Shown: positions 10,501 through 18,429 of the stretch, piece by piece
Layout: each line of letters begins with the position of its first letter
Position numbering within the stretch: the first letter of the stretch is position 1
Source of the DNA: Chitinophagales bacterium
Lineage (GTDB): Bacteria; Bacteroidota; Bacteroidia; Chitinophagales; Saprospiraceae
Assembly (NCBI GenBank): GCA_017303475.1
Contig: JAFLBO010000019.1
Location: forward strand, 52,594 to 116,593
DNA: 64,000 bases
Direction: 5' to 3'
Made by a program: the position numbers and the translations under genes
Notes under the pieces: model-generated
Database searches by the model: none
What the model was told of the DNA's origin: nothing
The model's input: the letters and a program-made list of their open reading frames with translations, nothing else

Positions 10501-11713
10501 GGAGTTTCAATCCTTCTTTTTGTGGAATTGGCTTTCGAGGTTTAAAAACTAAAAAAGGTTTATCTTTGTGCTATCTTGTTTCAATCCTTCTTTTTGTGGA
10601 ATTGGCTTTCGAGGACTCTCTTAGTTCAGGCGCATGTTTATCTGTTTGCTGGTTTCAATCCTTCTTTTTGTGGAATTGGCTTTCGAGGTTTGTGGTGTCT
10701 GTTGGGAAAAAAGACGGGCGTTTTTGTTTCAATCCTTCTTTTTGTGGAATTGGCTTTCGAGGAAGACCAAAAAACCATTGGAGCCAACGTAGACCAGGGT
10801 TTCAATCCTTCTTTTTGTGGAATTGGCTTTCGAGGCGCTTGTTCGCCGTGGCCAAAGCGAAGCCGCTCCGGGTTTCAATCCTTCTTTTTGTGGAATTGGC
10901 TTTCGAGGGAAGGCTATTGGCAAATGCCTACACGCTCGACACGGGTTTCAATCCTTCTTTTTGTGGAATTGGCTTTCGAGGCAGTACACGGAAGTTGAAG
11001 ATGTATTGCACCAAAAGTTTCAATCCTTCTTTTTGTGGAATTGGCTTTCGAGGGAATTTCCGCAAAAAGTTTGTACATACGATTGGCGGGTTTCAATCCT
11101 TCTTTTTGTGGAATTGGCTTTCGAGGTGAATTGCATTTATTTGTTGAATAAGTCAATTACCTGCTGTTTCAATCCTTCTTTTTGTGGAATTGGCTTTCGA
11201 GGAGCGAAGCACACTTGCTTCATCCAGGGAAACAACGGGTTTCAATCCTTCTTTTTGTGGAATTGGCTTTCGAGGAGCAAATGGCAGATATTACCACGAA
11301 CGGAGAAAGTCGTTTCAATCCTTCTTTTTGTGGAATTGGCTTTCGAGGAAAGTGCGCAGATATTGGTCAAGATGGGTATTTCAGTTTCAATCCTTCTTTT
11401 TGTGGAATTGGCTTTCGAGGCGGGCCGGAAATTAACTGTGAATGGTGAAGTTGAGAGTTTCAATCCTTCTTTTTGTGGAATTGGCTTTCGAGGCCAAAGC
11501 GAATCAATGCGCATGGCATGGCAGATCGTGTTTCAATCCTTCTTTTTGTGGAATTGGCTTTCGAGGGTCGTTTTTTTTCTGAAATAAGTTGGGCGGCTGT
11601 TTGTTTCAATCCTTCTTTTTGTGGAATTGGCTTTCGAGGATAGTAACCATTGCCTCTACTGGTGGGACTGGTGATAGTTTCAATCCTTCTTTTTGTGGAA
11701 TTGGCTTTCGAGG
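4557..11713 (-). CRISPR. Large type I-B CRISPR array, 98 repeats / 97 spacers
   Basis: The 37-nt repeat begins GTTTCAATCC and ends GGCTTTCGAGG on the plus strand. I counted 98 copies with unit spacing of 71-76 nt, so spacers are about 34-39 nt. Read on the minus strand the repeat ends in ATTGAAAC, the usual 8-nt 5' handle of type I-B crRNAs, so the array is transcribed on the minus strand. This fits the leader and cas genes lying at the high-coordinate side. All repeats look identical except the outermost low-coordinate one (4557-4593), where position 2 is C instead of T (ATTGAAGC on the transcribed strand), marking it as the old, distal end. Newest spacers should be those near 11.6 kb. Apparent long reading frames inside the array are products of the repeat and are not genes. 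Confidence 0.97.
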
Positions 11714-11913
11714 TCGTTAATTTGCTTAACCCTTTGAAAATCAATGAATAATGAAAATTTTGATGACTCTGTTATATTCATTTAGTATGTCAAAGAACTG
11801 AAAATAAACTGTATTTTTATATGATTTGCGGAAAGGCAACTCGTTCAATTTCAATCGGTTAGCAGCTGTTTTGCCAGTTCACAAAATAAGTTATTACCTG
11901 ACGTCTTGAATCA
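11714..11913 (-). promoter_or_regulatory. CRISPR leader region
   Basis: About 200 nt of AT-rich non-coding DNA lie between the last repeat and the stop of cas4. On the minus strand it runs into the first repeat and contains TTCTTTGACAT about 100 nt upstream of the array and many A/T runs. This is the expected place for the array promoter and the integration signals for Cas1-Cas2. The exact start site is not evident. Confidence 0.65.
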
Positions 11914-12489
11914 TTACTGTGTACAAATGTTTCGGTAGGTACAATGTTCGCACCTTTTCCTCACTTTTGTTGCTCTTGGATACCAATTTTTTTTAAGAAT
12001 CTTACGGATTTCTGTCGCAGCATTGCGAATGGCATCCAGATCAGCCCTAATAATGGGTACCTCTAACAGATAGTTCTTACTTCTTGTGTACACTAAATAT
12101 CCCTTTGCTACCGCTTTTCCGAAGTTTTCTTCAATCAACCAGGCATAGCACATCAATTGCGTCCGATATGTATCGTACAATTTGCCTTCCCATTTTGCAA
12201 ATTTGTAATCTAGAGGCGCCATAGTGCCATCTGTAAGTTCCAAAACTTCATCCACCTCGCCTCTTAGCAAGTTGTTTGTTAGATAGCAATTAATCAACTT
12301 CGCCTGAGCGCCAATTCGCCGCCGTAAGTAACCAGCGTTCTGGATTTCCTTACGGTCGTGCATTTCGCGCCCCTGAATTACCTTATACTGCTTCTCCTCA
12401 AACTGCGGAATCCGCAGCACATACTCATAGAATGTAAATCGCGGGCAATACAGGTGTTGAATAATATGCGAAGGAGTAATGCTGAACAT
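11914..12489 (-). CDS. cas4: CRISPR-associated exonuclease Cas4
   Basis: 191 aa. RecB-like nuclease with the Cas4 iron-sulfur cysteines: C15 (IIQHLYCPR) and C180, C183, C189 (KRCEHCTYRNIC). Between them are the nuclease acidic residues in LLRGEVDEVLEL and PLDYKFAKWEG and the motif QLMCYAWLIEE. Cas4 trims and selects PAM-containing prespacers for the Cas1-Cas2 integrase. It is the last gene of the cas operon, 8 nt after cas2, and borders the CRISPR leader. Confidence 0.93.
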   Translation of the reverse strand: MFSITPSHIIQHLYCPRFTFYEYVLRIPQFEEKQYKVIQGREMHDRKEIQNAGYLRRRIGAQAKLINCYLTNNLLRGEVDEVLELTDGTMAPLDYKFAKWEGKLYDTYRTQLMCYAWLIEENFGKAVAKGYLVYTRSKNYLLEVPIIRADLDAIRNAATEIRKILKKNWYPRATKVRKRCEHCTYRNICTQ

Positions 12490-12497
12490 TGTATTTG

Positions 12498-12788
12498 TTA
12501 GAAAAACAAGGCTCGAACCTCGTCGGTGATCATTTTTTTATCAAACGCTTGTCCCAAAAGCACCGTTTCCTTTAACTCATTTTTGCTCATGGGAAACAAA
12601 TAAACCTTGTCGGTATCTTCATCAATCTCGTCTGCAATCCGGAGCTCCAACACATCCTTCTCATGGGCATCTAAAGAGCCCAAGAAGCAACTGTATTGTA
12701 CCCGGTACAAACCAGATTGTTTACAAATTTTTGCCACCCGAGTCCGGGCACGGTCTTCTTCAATATCATATAATACCCAAAGAATCAT
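12498..12788 (-). CDS. cas2: CRISPR-associated endonuclease/integrase subunit Cas2
   Basis: 96 aa, the normal length for Cas2. The ferredoxin-like start MILWVLYDIEEDRARTRVAKICKQSGLYRVQYSCF has the conserved Asp after the first beta strand (YDIEED), and the KVYLFPMS strand follows. With Cas1 it forms the complex that inserts new spacers at the leader end. Its start overlaps the cas1 stop by 4 nt (ATGA), implying translational coupling. Confidence 0.95.
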   Translation of the reverse strand: MILWVLYDIEEDRARTRVAKICKQSGLYRVQYSCFLGSLDAHEKDVLELRIADEIDEDTDKVYLFPMSKNELKETVLLGQAFDKKMITDEVRALFF

Positions 12789-13789
12789 TGGCCTGTTCCG
12801 TCTGAAATTAAGGATTGGGCAAATTGGTGTGCATCTAATTGTAAAATCGTTGCCCTGGTCCGATTTCGACCATTGTACCGAATCACATCTTCTTCCAAAT
12901 AAGTGTTATAGTGTTCCATTAACAGCTTCTTCCCTTCGGAATTTAAACTTACACCGCCTGTTACATCATCTGTATGTGTTTGATTTACCTTTTTTCCTGA
13001 AAAAAGCGTGAATACTACCTTATCTGCCCAAAAGCGATAAGGCTCGATGAAATCATAAACCAGGCTTTTGAAATTGTAATCGTCCCGGTGCAAAAAACCA
13101 ACAAATGGATCCAAACCGGCAAGCATTAACGAGCGTTCCACCCTTGCATACAATACTCCATAAGCATAGTTAAGGAAAGCATTAAAAGGATCTTTTGCAG
13201 GCCTGCTGCTTCGCCCACTAAACTGCCATGCTTTTGGAATCACATAGGCAATAGTCTCAAAATACAACCTGCCTGAGGTCCCTTCCCATCCTTGAAGACT
13301 CTGGGCAATCTGATCAACCTGCGGAGCTGTAGCATTTGCAATTTGGCTGCGCAATTGTTCTATGCGCATGACTTTATCTGCCAGAAAATCAGCGTGTTGC
13401 GGACGGTGTTTTTTCAAGTCACGCACAAAATCAGCTTGATTATCCAATTTTGCACACAACCATTTTTTTACCCACTCAAGCGCCCGGCCGTCGAGGCTAG
13501 CTTCCAATTGACGTTTGCGTATCAGGGTGGTGCTTCCTAATTTGGAGTGCCAAACCCTGCCCAATGGCGTGCCATTATTTTCCAGGAAAACGATGTCAAC
13601 ATTGTGTTGCAAGGCAAGCGCTACGGCATCTGCGCTTAAGGCTGTTCCCTTATTCAGCCAGATACTTTTTACTTTGTGAGCTGCCACGGAAGTACTTGAC
13701 CAAATGCCATTTTCTTGCTTTTTGCGGATATCAAACATGGCATCTTTTACATGAAGGTAAAGGCCATAAGTATTCAGGTGGAGTTGCAT
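12785..13789 (-). CDS. cas1: CRISPR-associated integrase Cas1 (type I-B)
   Basis: 334 aa from ATG 13789 (MQLHLNTYGLYLHVKDAMF). A longer frame starts at 13852 but would run into cas6 and adds an unconserved head, so the internal ATG is chosen. The N-terminal beta domain is followed by the helical catalytic domain with DPFNAFLNYAYGVLYARVERSLMLAGLDPFVGFLHRDD and LVYDFIEPYR, which carries the Glu-His-Asp/Glu metal site. It integrates prespacers into the leader-proximal repeat. It is a middle gene of the operon, 46 nt after cas6. Confidence 0.95.
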   Translation of the reverse strand: MQLHLNTYGLYLHVKDAMFDIRKKQENGIWSSTSVAAHKVKSIWLNKGTALSADAVALALQHNVDIVFLENNGTPLGRVWHSKLGSTTLIRKRQLEASLDGRALEWVKKWLCAKLDNQADFVRDLKKHRPQHADFLADKVMRIEQLRSQIANATAPQVDQIAQSLQGWEGTSGRLYFETIAYVIPKAWQFSGRSSRPAKDPFNAFLNYAYGVLYARVERSLMLAGLDPFVGFLHRDDYNFKSLVYDFIEPYRFWADKVVFTLFSGKKVNQTHTDDVTGGVSLNSEGKKLLMEHYNTYLEEDVIRYNGRNRTRATILQLDAHQFAQSLISDGTGQ

Positions 13790-13835
13790 ATTGTATGAAT
13801 AGATTGGGTAAGGCGTTGTAATTGTTGTTAAAAAG

Positions 13836-14537
13836 CTACTTAAGGTGCTCAATCACGCCATAACCGCGAGCCACGCTTTTTCCGAGGCCAATCCAGTCCG
13901 GTAATTGCACATTTGAAGTAAATTCACCACTGATTGCGGTCATTAGATTGTCTTTAAAGCCAGTGCGCTTTTCCTCCTGCGGACGCATAGTTACCAAGAT
14001 TCGATGGTCAGGTGGCAGGAAAAGATCTATACCTTTAAAGAAACTCAACAAATTTCCCCTCAGGATGCGGCCCAGCATTGCGCGGCGTTCCTCGGGGCCT
14101 TTTTGTTGGTATTCAGCATAGTTTTGCTGATTTAAAGGCATCCATAGGGTGGAAAATCGATAATCGGTCAATTCTTCCTGCCAACCTACAGGGGTGTTTT
14201 TGAATGCAATATCCCGTTCCATTACAGGGTATTCCCGCCCGGCAATGTTGAGGGATTTCATTTGAAAAAACAACTCGGCGAGGAGTTTGGCTCCGTCCAT
14301 CAAGCCCAGTAGCATTGGCATGCCTTGTACCACTTTATACTGTACCAGAGGGTAGGCGTATCGGGTGCGGCCATCTTCATAATGGTTGTGCAACAAAGGT
14401 GAGTGCTCCCGAAATACTTGCCCGAAATAGCCGCGCAGCTGTGCCGCGGCACGTTGCGGAAGCAGTATTTCCGGGAATGTGATGGTGGTGAGGGGTAGGG
14501 TTTTAGAAATGTTTTGTTGTGCTTTCACCTGATACAT
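13836..14537 (-). CDS. cas6: CRISPR RNA endoribonuclease Cas6
   Basis: 233 aa. The C-terminal glycine-rich loop GLGKSVARGYGVIEHL is the hallmark of Cas6 family proteins (GxGxxxxxGxG). Upstream are RYAYPLVQYKVVQG and the strand-rich body expected for paired ferredoxin folds. The catalytic His cannot be assigned with certainty; H46/H49 in the EHSPLLHNHYEDGR stretch are candidates. It cuts the precursor RNA of the adjacent array within each repeat, leaving an ATTGAAAC handle. The start overlaps the cas3 end by 35 nt; no later Met removes the overlap without losing the N-terminal strand. Confidence 0.85.
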   Translation of the reverse strand: MYQVKAQQNISKTLPLTTITFPEILLPQRAAAQLRGYFGQVFREHSPLLHNHYEDGRTRYAYPLVQYKVVQGMPMLLGLMDGAKLLAELFFQMKSLNIAGREYPVMERDIAFKNTPVGWQEELTDYRFSTLWMPLNQQNYAEYQQKGPEERRAMLGRILRGNLLSFFKGIDLFLPPDHRILVTMRPQEEKRTGFKDNLMTAISGEFTSNVQLPDWIGLGKSVARGYGVIEHLK

Positions 14538-16722
14538 AAGTCGTAGGTTTAGGAAGAAATTTTAATCCAGTTTCTTCGTCATAAATACAGTCGAAATAGC
14601 GAAACCAGGAGTGTTTTTTGTCTTTGTAGCATTTCCCTCTATGCAAATTTTGGCGGCGAATCGAAACCTCATGTTTTGTTTTTTCTAATTCGTCTTTGTT
14701 GCTCAAAAATTCTTCAAATCTCGTTGGTATAATATTGACGGAATCTAAGCCCTCACGTGTATAAGTTTCGTCCAAACCATCATTGTCTTTAATGAAGCAT
14801 AGCTTGGTTTGTATTTGAGTATAGGCATTTTTTCCACGGAGATAACCTTCATCATTTTCAACATCAAAGTTTTCATAAACCAAATCCACAAGTTCGGTAA
14901 GCATTTTTTCTTGAAGCCTTTCTCCATCACGCTCGCTAAGAAGGGTAAATGTTTTTTCCAATACCTCCTCAGGGTAAATTTTGTCCTCTATAAATTCCTG
15001 ATGACGAAAAACAATAACTTTGCTATCAGCCTTTTTTCTTCCTCGATTAACACGGCCTGCCCGTTGAATCAATGCATCTATAGGAGCATTTTCTGTGAAA
15101 AGCACGTCAAAGTCTATATCTAGAGATACTTCCACAACCTGTGTGGCAACTAGTAAAAATGGTTCCCCAGACTTTTCTTTTTCTAAAATTAAAGCTTCCT
15201 TTGAAACTCGGTCCTTTTGAATAAATCGAGAATGAAAACATATTCGATTGGTAGTCAAAGGTTTATATTTTTCATATAACCGGACTGCTTCATCCACAGT
15301 ATTTACCACAACTAGTACCTTCTTGTTTTGTAAAAGCCATGATTTAATTTCATCATCCATTTCATCTGATGAGTTTTTGCGCACTTCGAAAGTATTCCGG
15401 GCTTCATTCAGCAGCTGTGAATCCCTGATAATATTTTCTTCACCTATTTCAAGTGTCCGGCTCAGTAAATTCAACAATTTTTGGGGCATTGTGGCAGTCA
15501 TGATAAAAAACTGCGTCTGAAACTCTTTGCGTAAATAGCGTACCGTTTCAACAATTAAAGCCAGGGTGTATGGCTGATATAGGTGTATTTCGTCAATTAT
15601 GACCTTCGCCCGAAATAGATGAAACGTTTTGATTTCCCAAAATCCGAGGTTAAAACCTTGTGTGAGGATCTGATCAATGGTACAAACTGTCAACTCTTTG
15701 AAGAATGTGCGGTCCAGTATGTATTTCCGGTCTTGATCCAACTTCATCTCTTTCAAAAAAAGCCTTGCAGAGGAGTGTACAACCCCACAATTGTCTTCAC
15801 CGAAATACTTGCCAAGCCTAAGAAAAATGGCATTGGAAGTGACTCGAGTGGGTAGTAAATAGACAATTTTTTCAAATTCTTCTTTTTGACTCGCCCAAAG
15901 CAACGCTGCCTCGGTTTTACCGCTTCCAGTCGGAGCAATAGCAAGTACTGAACCTTGCTTGCAGCTATCAAGTTGGAATTCTTTGAACCGGAAATCTTTG
16001 AAGGGTTTGTTTTCGTCTTGGAGTTTTTGGATGATTTTTTCTTGCAAAAACTGCGCGTTGTATATTAGTCCGGACGACAAATTGCGATGTGACGAACCAA
16101 GCCAGTCCGCAATGTTGAGTAAAGCTTTGAAAAAAATGTATTTACGTCGATCACTGGAGGAAAAACCCGGCATTAGATTTTTGGAAAATTTGTCAAATTG
16201 CTTATAAAAACCTTTGCAATTGCCCTTTCCAAAAGCGTCTGCCCTTGCAGCGTTGATTTCAAAATGAAACCCCGCACCTTGACTTTTTTCTTTAAAAATT
16301 GCTTGTAAAGCATGATATTCTCGTTGGGGTAGCATCAGTCTTTGATTGGCATCCCCCTGAAAAAGTTCATCTGTCAATGGCTTATGATGACTAAATACAG
16401 CAAACACACCGAGCGGCTGTTTTTCCAAAAATTCTGGGGCATTAGCTAGCAACATAAAATTACCGGATAAGAATTCATGTCGGATTCGATTACGCTCCCA
16501 GCCTGACTTTCGAGGCGGTAGTGCATCTTGAAAGTTGGTACAAACTTTTCCAAAATCATGGAATAATACAGACCAGTAAGAATGTCGCCAAAAATCCTCT
16601 GGTAAATCTAGCATCTGGCAATATCGTTGGCGTAGTAATTGCCAGCGTTCTACCACCGCATCCGTATGCTGGAGTAAAGTTTCATCGGGCTTGGCTAGAA
16701 TATGATCAAGAATTCCGTTCAT
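14503..16722 (-). CDS. cas3: CRISPR-associated helicase/nuclease Cas3 (HD domain at N-terminus)
   Basis: 739 aa. The N-terminal HD nuclease domain shows LLQHTDAVV, FHDFGK (HD at residues 55-56), RHEFLSG and FSHHK. The superfamily 2 helicase follows: Walker A APTGSGKT (about 263-270), DEIH box (377-380), TATMP, VVEVSLDIDFDV and motif VI QRAGRVNR (553-560). Cas3 is recruited by Cascade to unwind and degrade target DNA. Both halves look complete. It lies 23 nt after cas5 and overlaps cas6. Confidence 0.95.
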   Translation of the reverse strand: MNGILDHILAKPDETLLQHTDAVVERWQLLRQRYCQMLDLPEDFWRHSYWSVLFHDFGKVCTNFQDALPPRKSGWERNRIRHEFLSGNFMLLANAPEFLEKQPLGVFAVFSHHKPLTDELFQGDANQRLMLPQREYHALQAIFKEKSQGAGFHFEINAARADAFGKGNCKGFYKQFDKFSKNLMPGFSSSDRRKYIFFKALLNIADWLGSSHRNLSSGLIYNAQFLQEKIIQKLQDENKPFKDFRFKEFQLDSCKQGSVLAIAPTGSGKTEAALLWASQKEEFEKIVYLLPTRVTSNAIFLRLGKYFGEDNCGVVHSSARLFLKEMKLDQDRKYILDRTFFKELTVCTIDQILTQGFNLGFWEIKTFHLFRAKVIIDEIHLYQPYTLALIVETVRYLRKEFQTQFFIMTATMPQKLLNLLSRTLEIGEENIIRDSQLLNEARNTFEVRKNSSDEMDDEIKSWLLQNKKVLVVVNTVDEAVRLYEKYKPLTTNRICFHSRFIQKDRVSKEALILEKEKSGEPFLLVATQVVEVSLDIDFDVLFTENAPIDALIQRAGRVNRGRKKADSKVIVFRHQEFIEDKIYPEEVLEKTFTLLSERDGERLQEKMLTELVDLVYENFDVENDEGYLRGKNAYTQIQTKLCFIKDNDGLDETYTREGLDSVNIIPTRFEEFLSNKDELEKTKHEVSIRRQNLHRGKCYKDKKHSWFRYFDCIYDEETGLKFLPKPTTYVSGESTTKHF

Positions 16723-16745
16723 TGCTTTGAGCTAAAATATAGGAT

Positions 16746-17501
16746 TTACGTTCCTTCTTCAATAGTTGAGCGGTCATCACCGTGAAGGGAGAATATAGGG
16801 ATAAACTGATTTTTTAACCAAATCCCCGGAACCTCAAAATTGAGCTGCATTGGATTGCCGATAAATGAGAACGTTTTACGTCGCATCACCCGGCGCACCC
16901 CGTAATCAGATTCATACTTAAAGCGGGTTGGCAAATCGTAGGCGATGGGTTCCGAGGTTGAGTAAATCGAAAAGTCATCCCAATTGAATACATTTTCTAA
17001 TACATTGCTCAGAACATTTCCAGGCGTAAGACAATTCGACAGTTCACGGCTTGTAGCAGGTTTACCTACGATCTCAGCGGAAACCACTTTTACCAAGGAA
17101 TCACTGCTACCAAGTGTCAAAGCATATTTGGGTTCCCAAAAAGCTTCCTTTAGGGTTAGGATCTTACTTTCAGTCGGAGATCCAAAAATGGCAAAAAAGC
17201 GATTATCGAATAAAATTTCGCGCAATAACACACTACTTTCCCAGCCATTTTCCTTGTCCCATTTGTTATTGTATTTCCAAAGGTCTTTGGCATACCCCTC
17301 TGATATACCTGATATGCCAAGTTGCCAATCATCTCTCTCGAACCATTCCTGAGCGGCTTTAGGACTTTTACCCAAAGCTGCACCAGCTAACCCGACAAGC
17401 GTGGTTGGCGGTGGTAAATGGAGCGTTTTGTGGAAATTCTGAAACTCCGGATTGCGGAAAGTCGCCGTAACAGTCCGAATTTCGACTGCTAGATAATTCA
17501 T
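16746..17501 (-). CDS. cas5: Cascade subunit Cas5 (Cas5t-like, type I-B)
   Basis: 251 aa. The RAMP-type start MNYLAVEIRTVTATFRNPEFQNFHKTLHLPPPTTLVGLAGAALG is characteristic of Cas5 proteins of type I-B, with PPTTLVGLAGAALG the conserved helix after the first strand. It binds the 5' handle of the crRNA and caps the Cas7 backbone. It overlaps the cas7 stop by 4 nt. The subtype (Cas5t, Tneap variety) is inferred from the neighbours. Confidence 0.88.
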   Translation of the reverse strand: MNYLAVEIRTVTATFRNPEFQNFHKTLHLPPPTTLVGLAGAALGKSPKAAQEWFERDDWQLGISGISEGYAKDLWKYNNKWDKENGWESSVLLREILFDNRFFAIFGSPTESKILTLKEAFWEPKYALTLGSSDSLVKVVSAEIVGKPATSRELSNCLTPGNVLSNVLENVFNWDDFSIYSTSEPIAYDLPTRFKYESDYGVRRVMRRKTFSFIGNPMQLNFEVPGIWLKNQFIPIFSLHGDDRSTIEEGT

Positions 17502-18415
17502 TGTCCAAAGTGTTGTTTAACCCAAGACTCAATGGTTTCAAAGCCAGTTTTCAAACTGGTAACATCATCGGTTTTTCCAAAAACAGCCTCCTGGGCTGCA
17601 AAAATGTGTCCGGCAATGAATCGATCATAATCGGATGCTACACTCTTTAACGCCTCAACGTTAACCTGCCCAATTGAGTCAACTTGCACCGCTTCCAGAA
17701 AAACGGGATTCTTTGTCGTCATAGCAGCTGCGGCAATGAATTTAGGAGAAATGTCTGCTAAAAAGCGAGTTTGGCGGCCGCTACTCCAAAGATTTCGGAA
17801 GGCATCAAGGAATGCGAGAACGCGTTTACATTTTTCGGCAGCGGTTATTTCTGTCATGTTTTCAAAGCCTTGCCCAGAACCTATACGGTCAAGCTCAATC
17901 ATAATTGTTCCTCGGTAAATGCCTGAGTGGATTTCGGTTTCGAAGATATTGGGTTGAAGTTCTTCTCCTTTGTCGTTTTTCAAACCTTTTGCCATGTAAT
18001 TGGTGGCATAATCCATGTCGCCCTTGTAATCTGTGAGTGCAACCAGTGCTTCCACTCGCACTGGCGAAGTGCGCACAACGGAAGTTCCTTTTCCTTTTTC
18101 TTCCTTAGCAGGAGAGGCATCCATATAGCCGAAAAGGTCGTCCTCAATATATTCTGCGGGCTTGAGTTGGGTTTTAGGCGCCCCTTTTTTGGCGCTAGCC
18201 TCCTGTACCTGCGATTCTGCCCAGCCCATTTCAATTAGCTTATCCCTTAATGAGCGACGGAGTGCTTGGGATGAAACGTATGGTAATTCCGTACCATTTG
18301 CAAGAGTTAACTTTTTAATAGGGTTAATATTATCCACTTCTTTATCCGCACCATTGAGGCTCGCGAATGTAACTTTTGAGAGGTACGTGATGGTTATACT
18401 TTTGATGTTTTTCAT
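17498..18415 (-). CDS. cas7: Cascade backbone subunit Cas7 (Cst2/DevR family)
   Basis: 305 aa. The RAMP fold starts with ITITYLSKVTFASLNGADKE, then LPYVSSQALRRSLRDKL, the conserved helix of Cst2/DevR proteins, and later GTSVVRTSPVRVEALVAL, ETEIHSGIYRGTIMIEL and SSGRQTRFLADISPKFIAAA. Several copies line the crRNA in Cascade. A charged loop (PAKEEKGKGTS) interrupts the core, as is frequent in this family. It is 14 nt after the cas8 gene and overlaps cas5. Confidence 0.9.
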   Translation of the reverse strand: MKNIKSITITYLSKVTFASLNGADKEVDNINPIKKLTLANGTELPYVSSQALRRSLRDKLIEMGWAESQVQEASAKKGAPKTQLKPAEYIEDDLFGYMDASPAKEEKGKGTSVVRTSPVRVEALVALTDYKGDMDYATNYMAKGLKNDKGEELQPNIFETEIHSGIYRGTIMIELDRIGSGQGFENMTEITAAEKCKRVLAFLDAFRNLWSSGRQTRFLADISPKFIAAAAMTTKNPVFLEAVQVDSIGQVNVEALKSVASDYDRFIAGHIFAAQEAVFGKTDDVTSLKTGFETIESWVKQHFGQ

Positions 18416-18429
18416 GATGCTGTAGGTGG

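Noticed and set aside
4560..11744. Dozens of reading frames of 60-270 codons with repeating SFNPSFCGIGFRG, FQSFFLWNWLSR or RKPIPQKEGLK peptides on both strands
   Set aside because: They are translations of the CRISPR repeat in its frames; the peptides change only where spacers lie, and there are no starts, signals or codon bias.
13790..13852. Longer Cas1 start at 13852
   Set aside because: The extra 21 residues would overlap cas6 and precede the usual Cas1 N-terminus; ATG 13789 fits the family.
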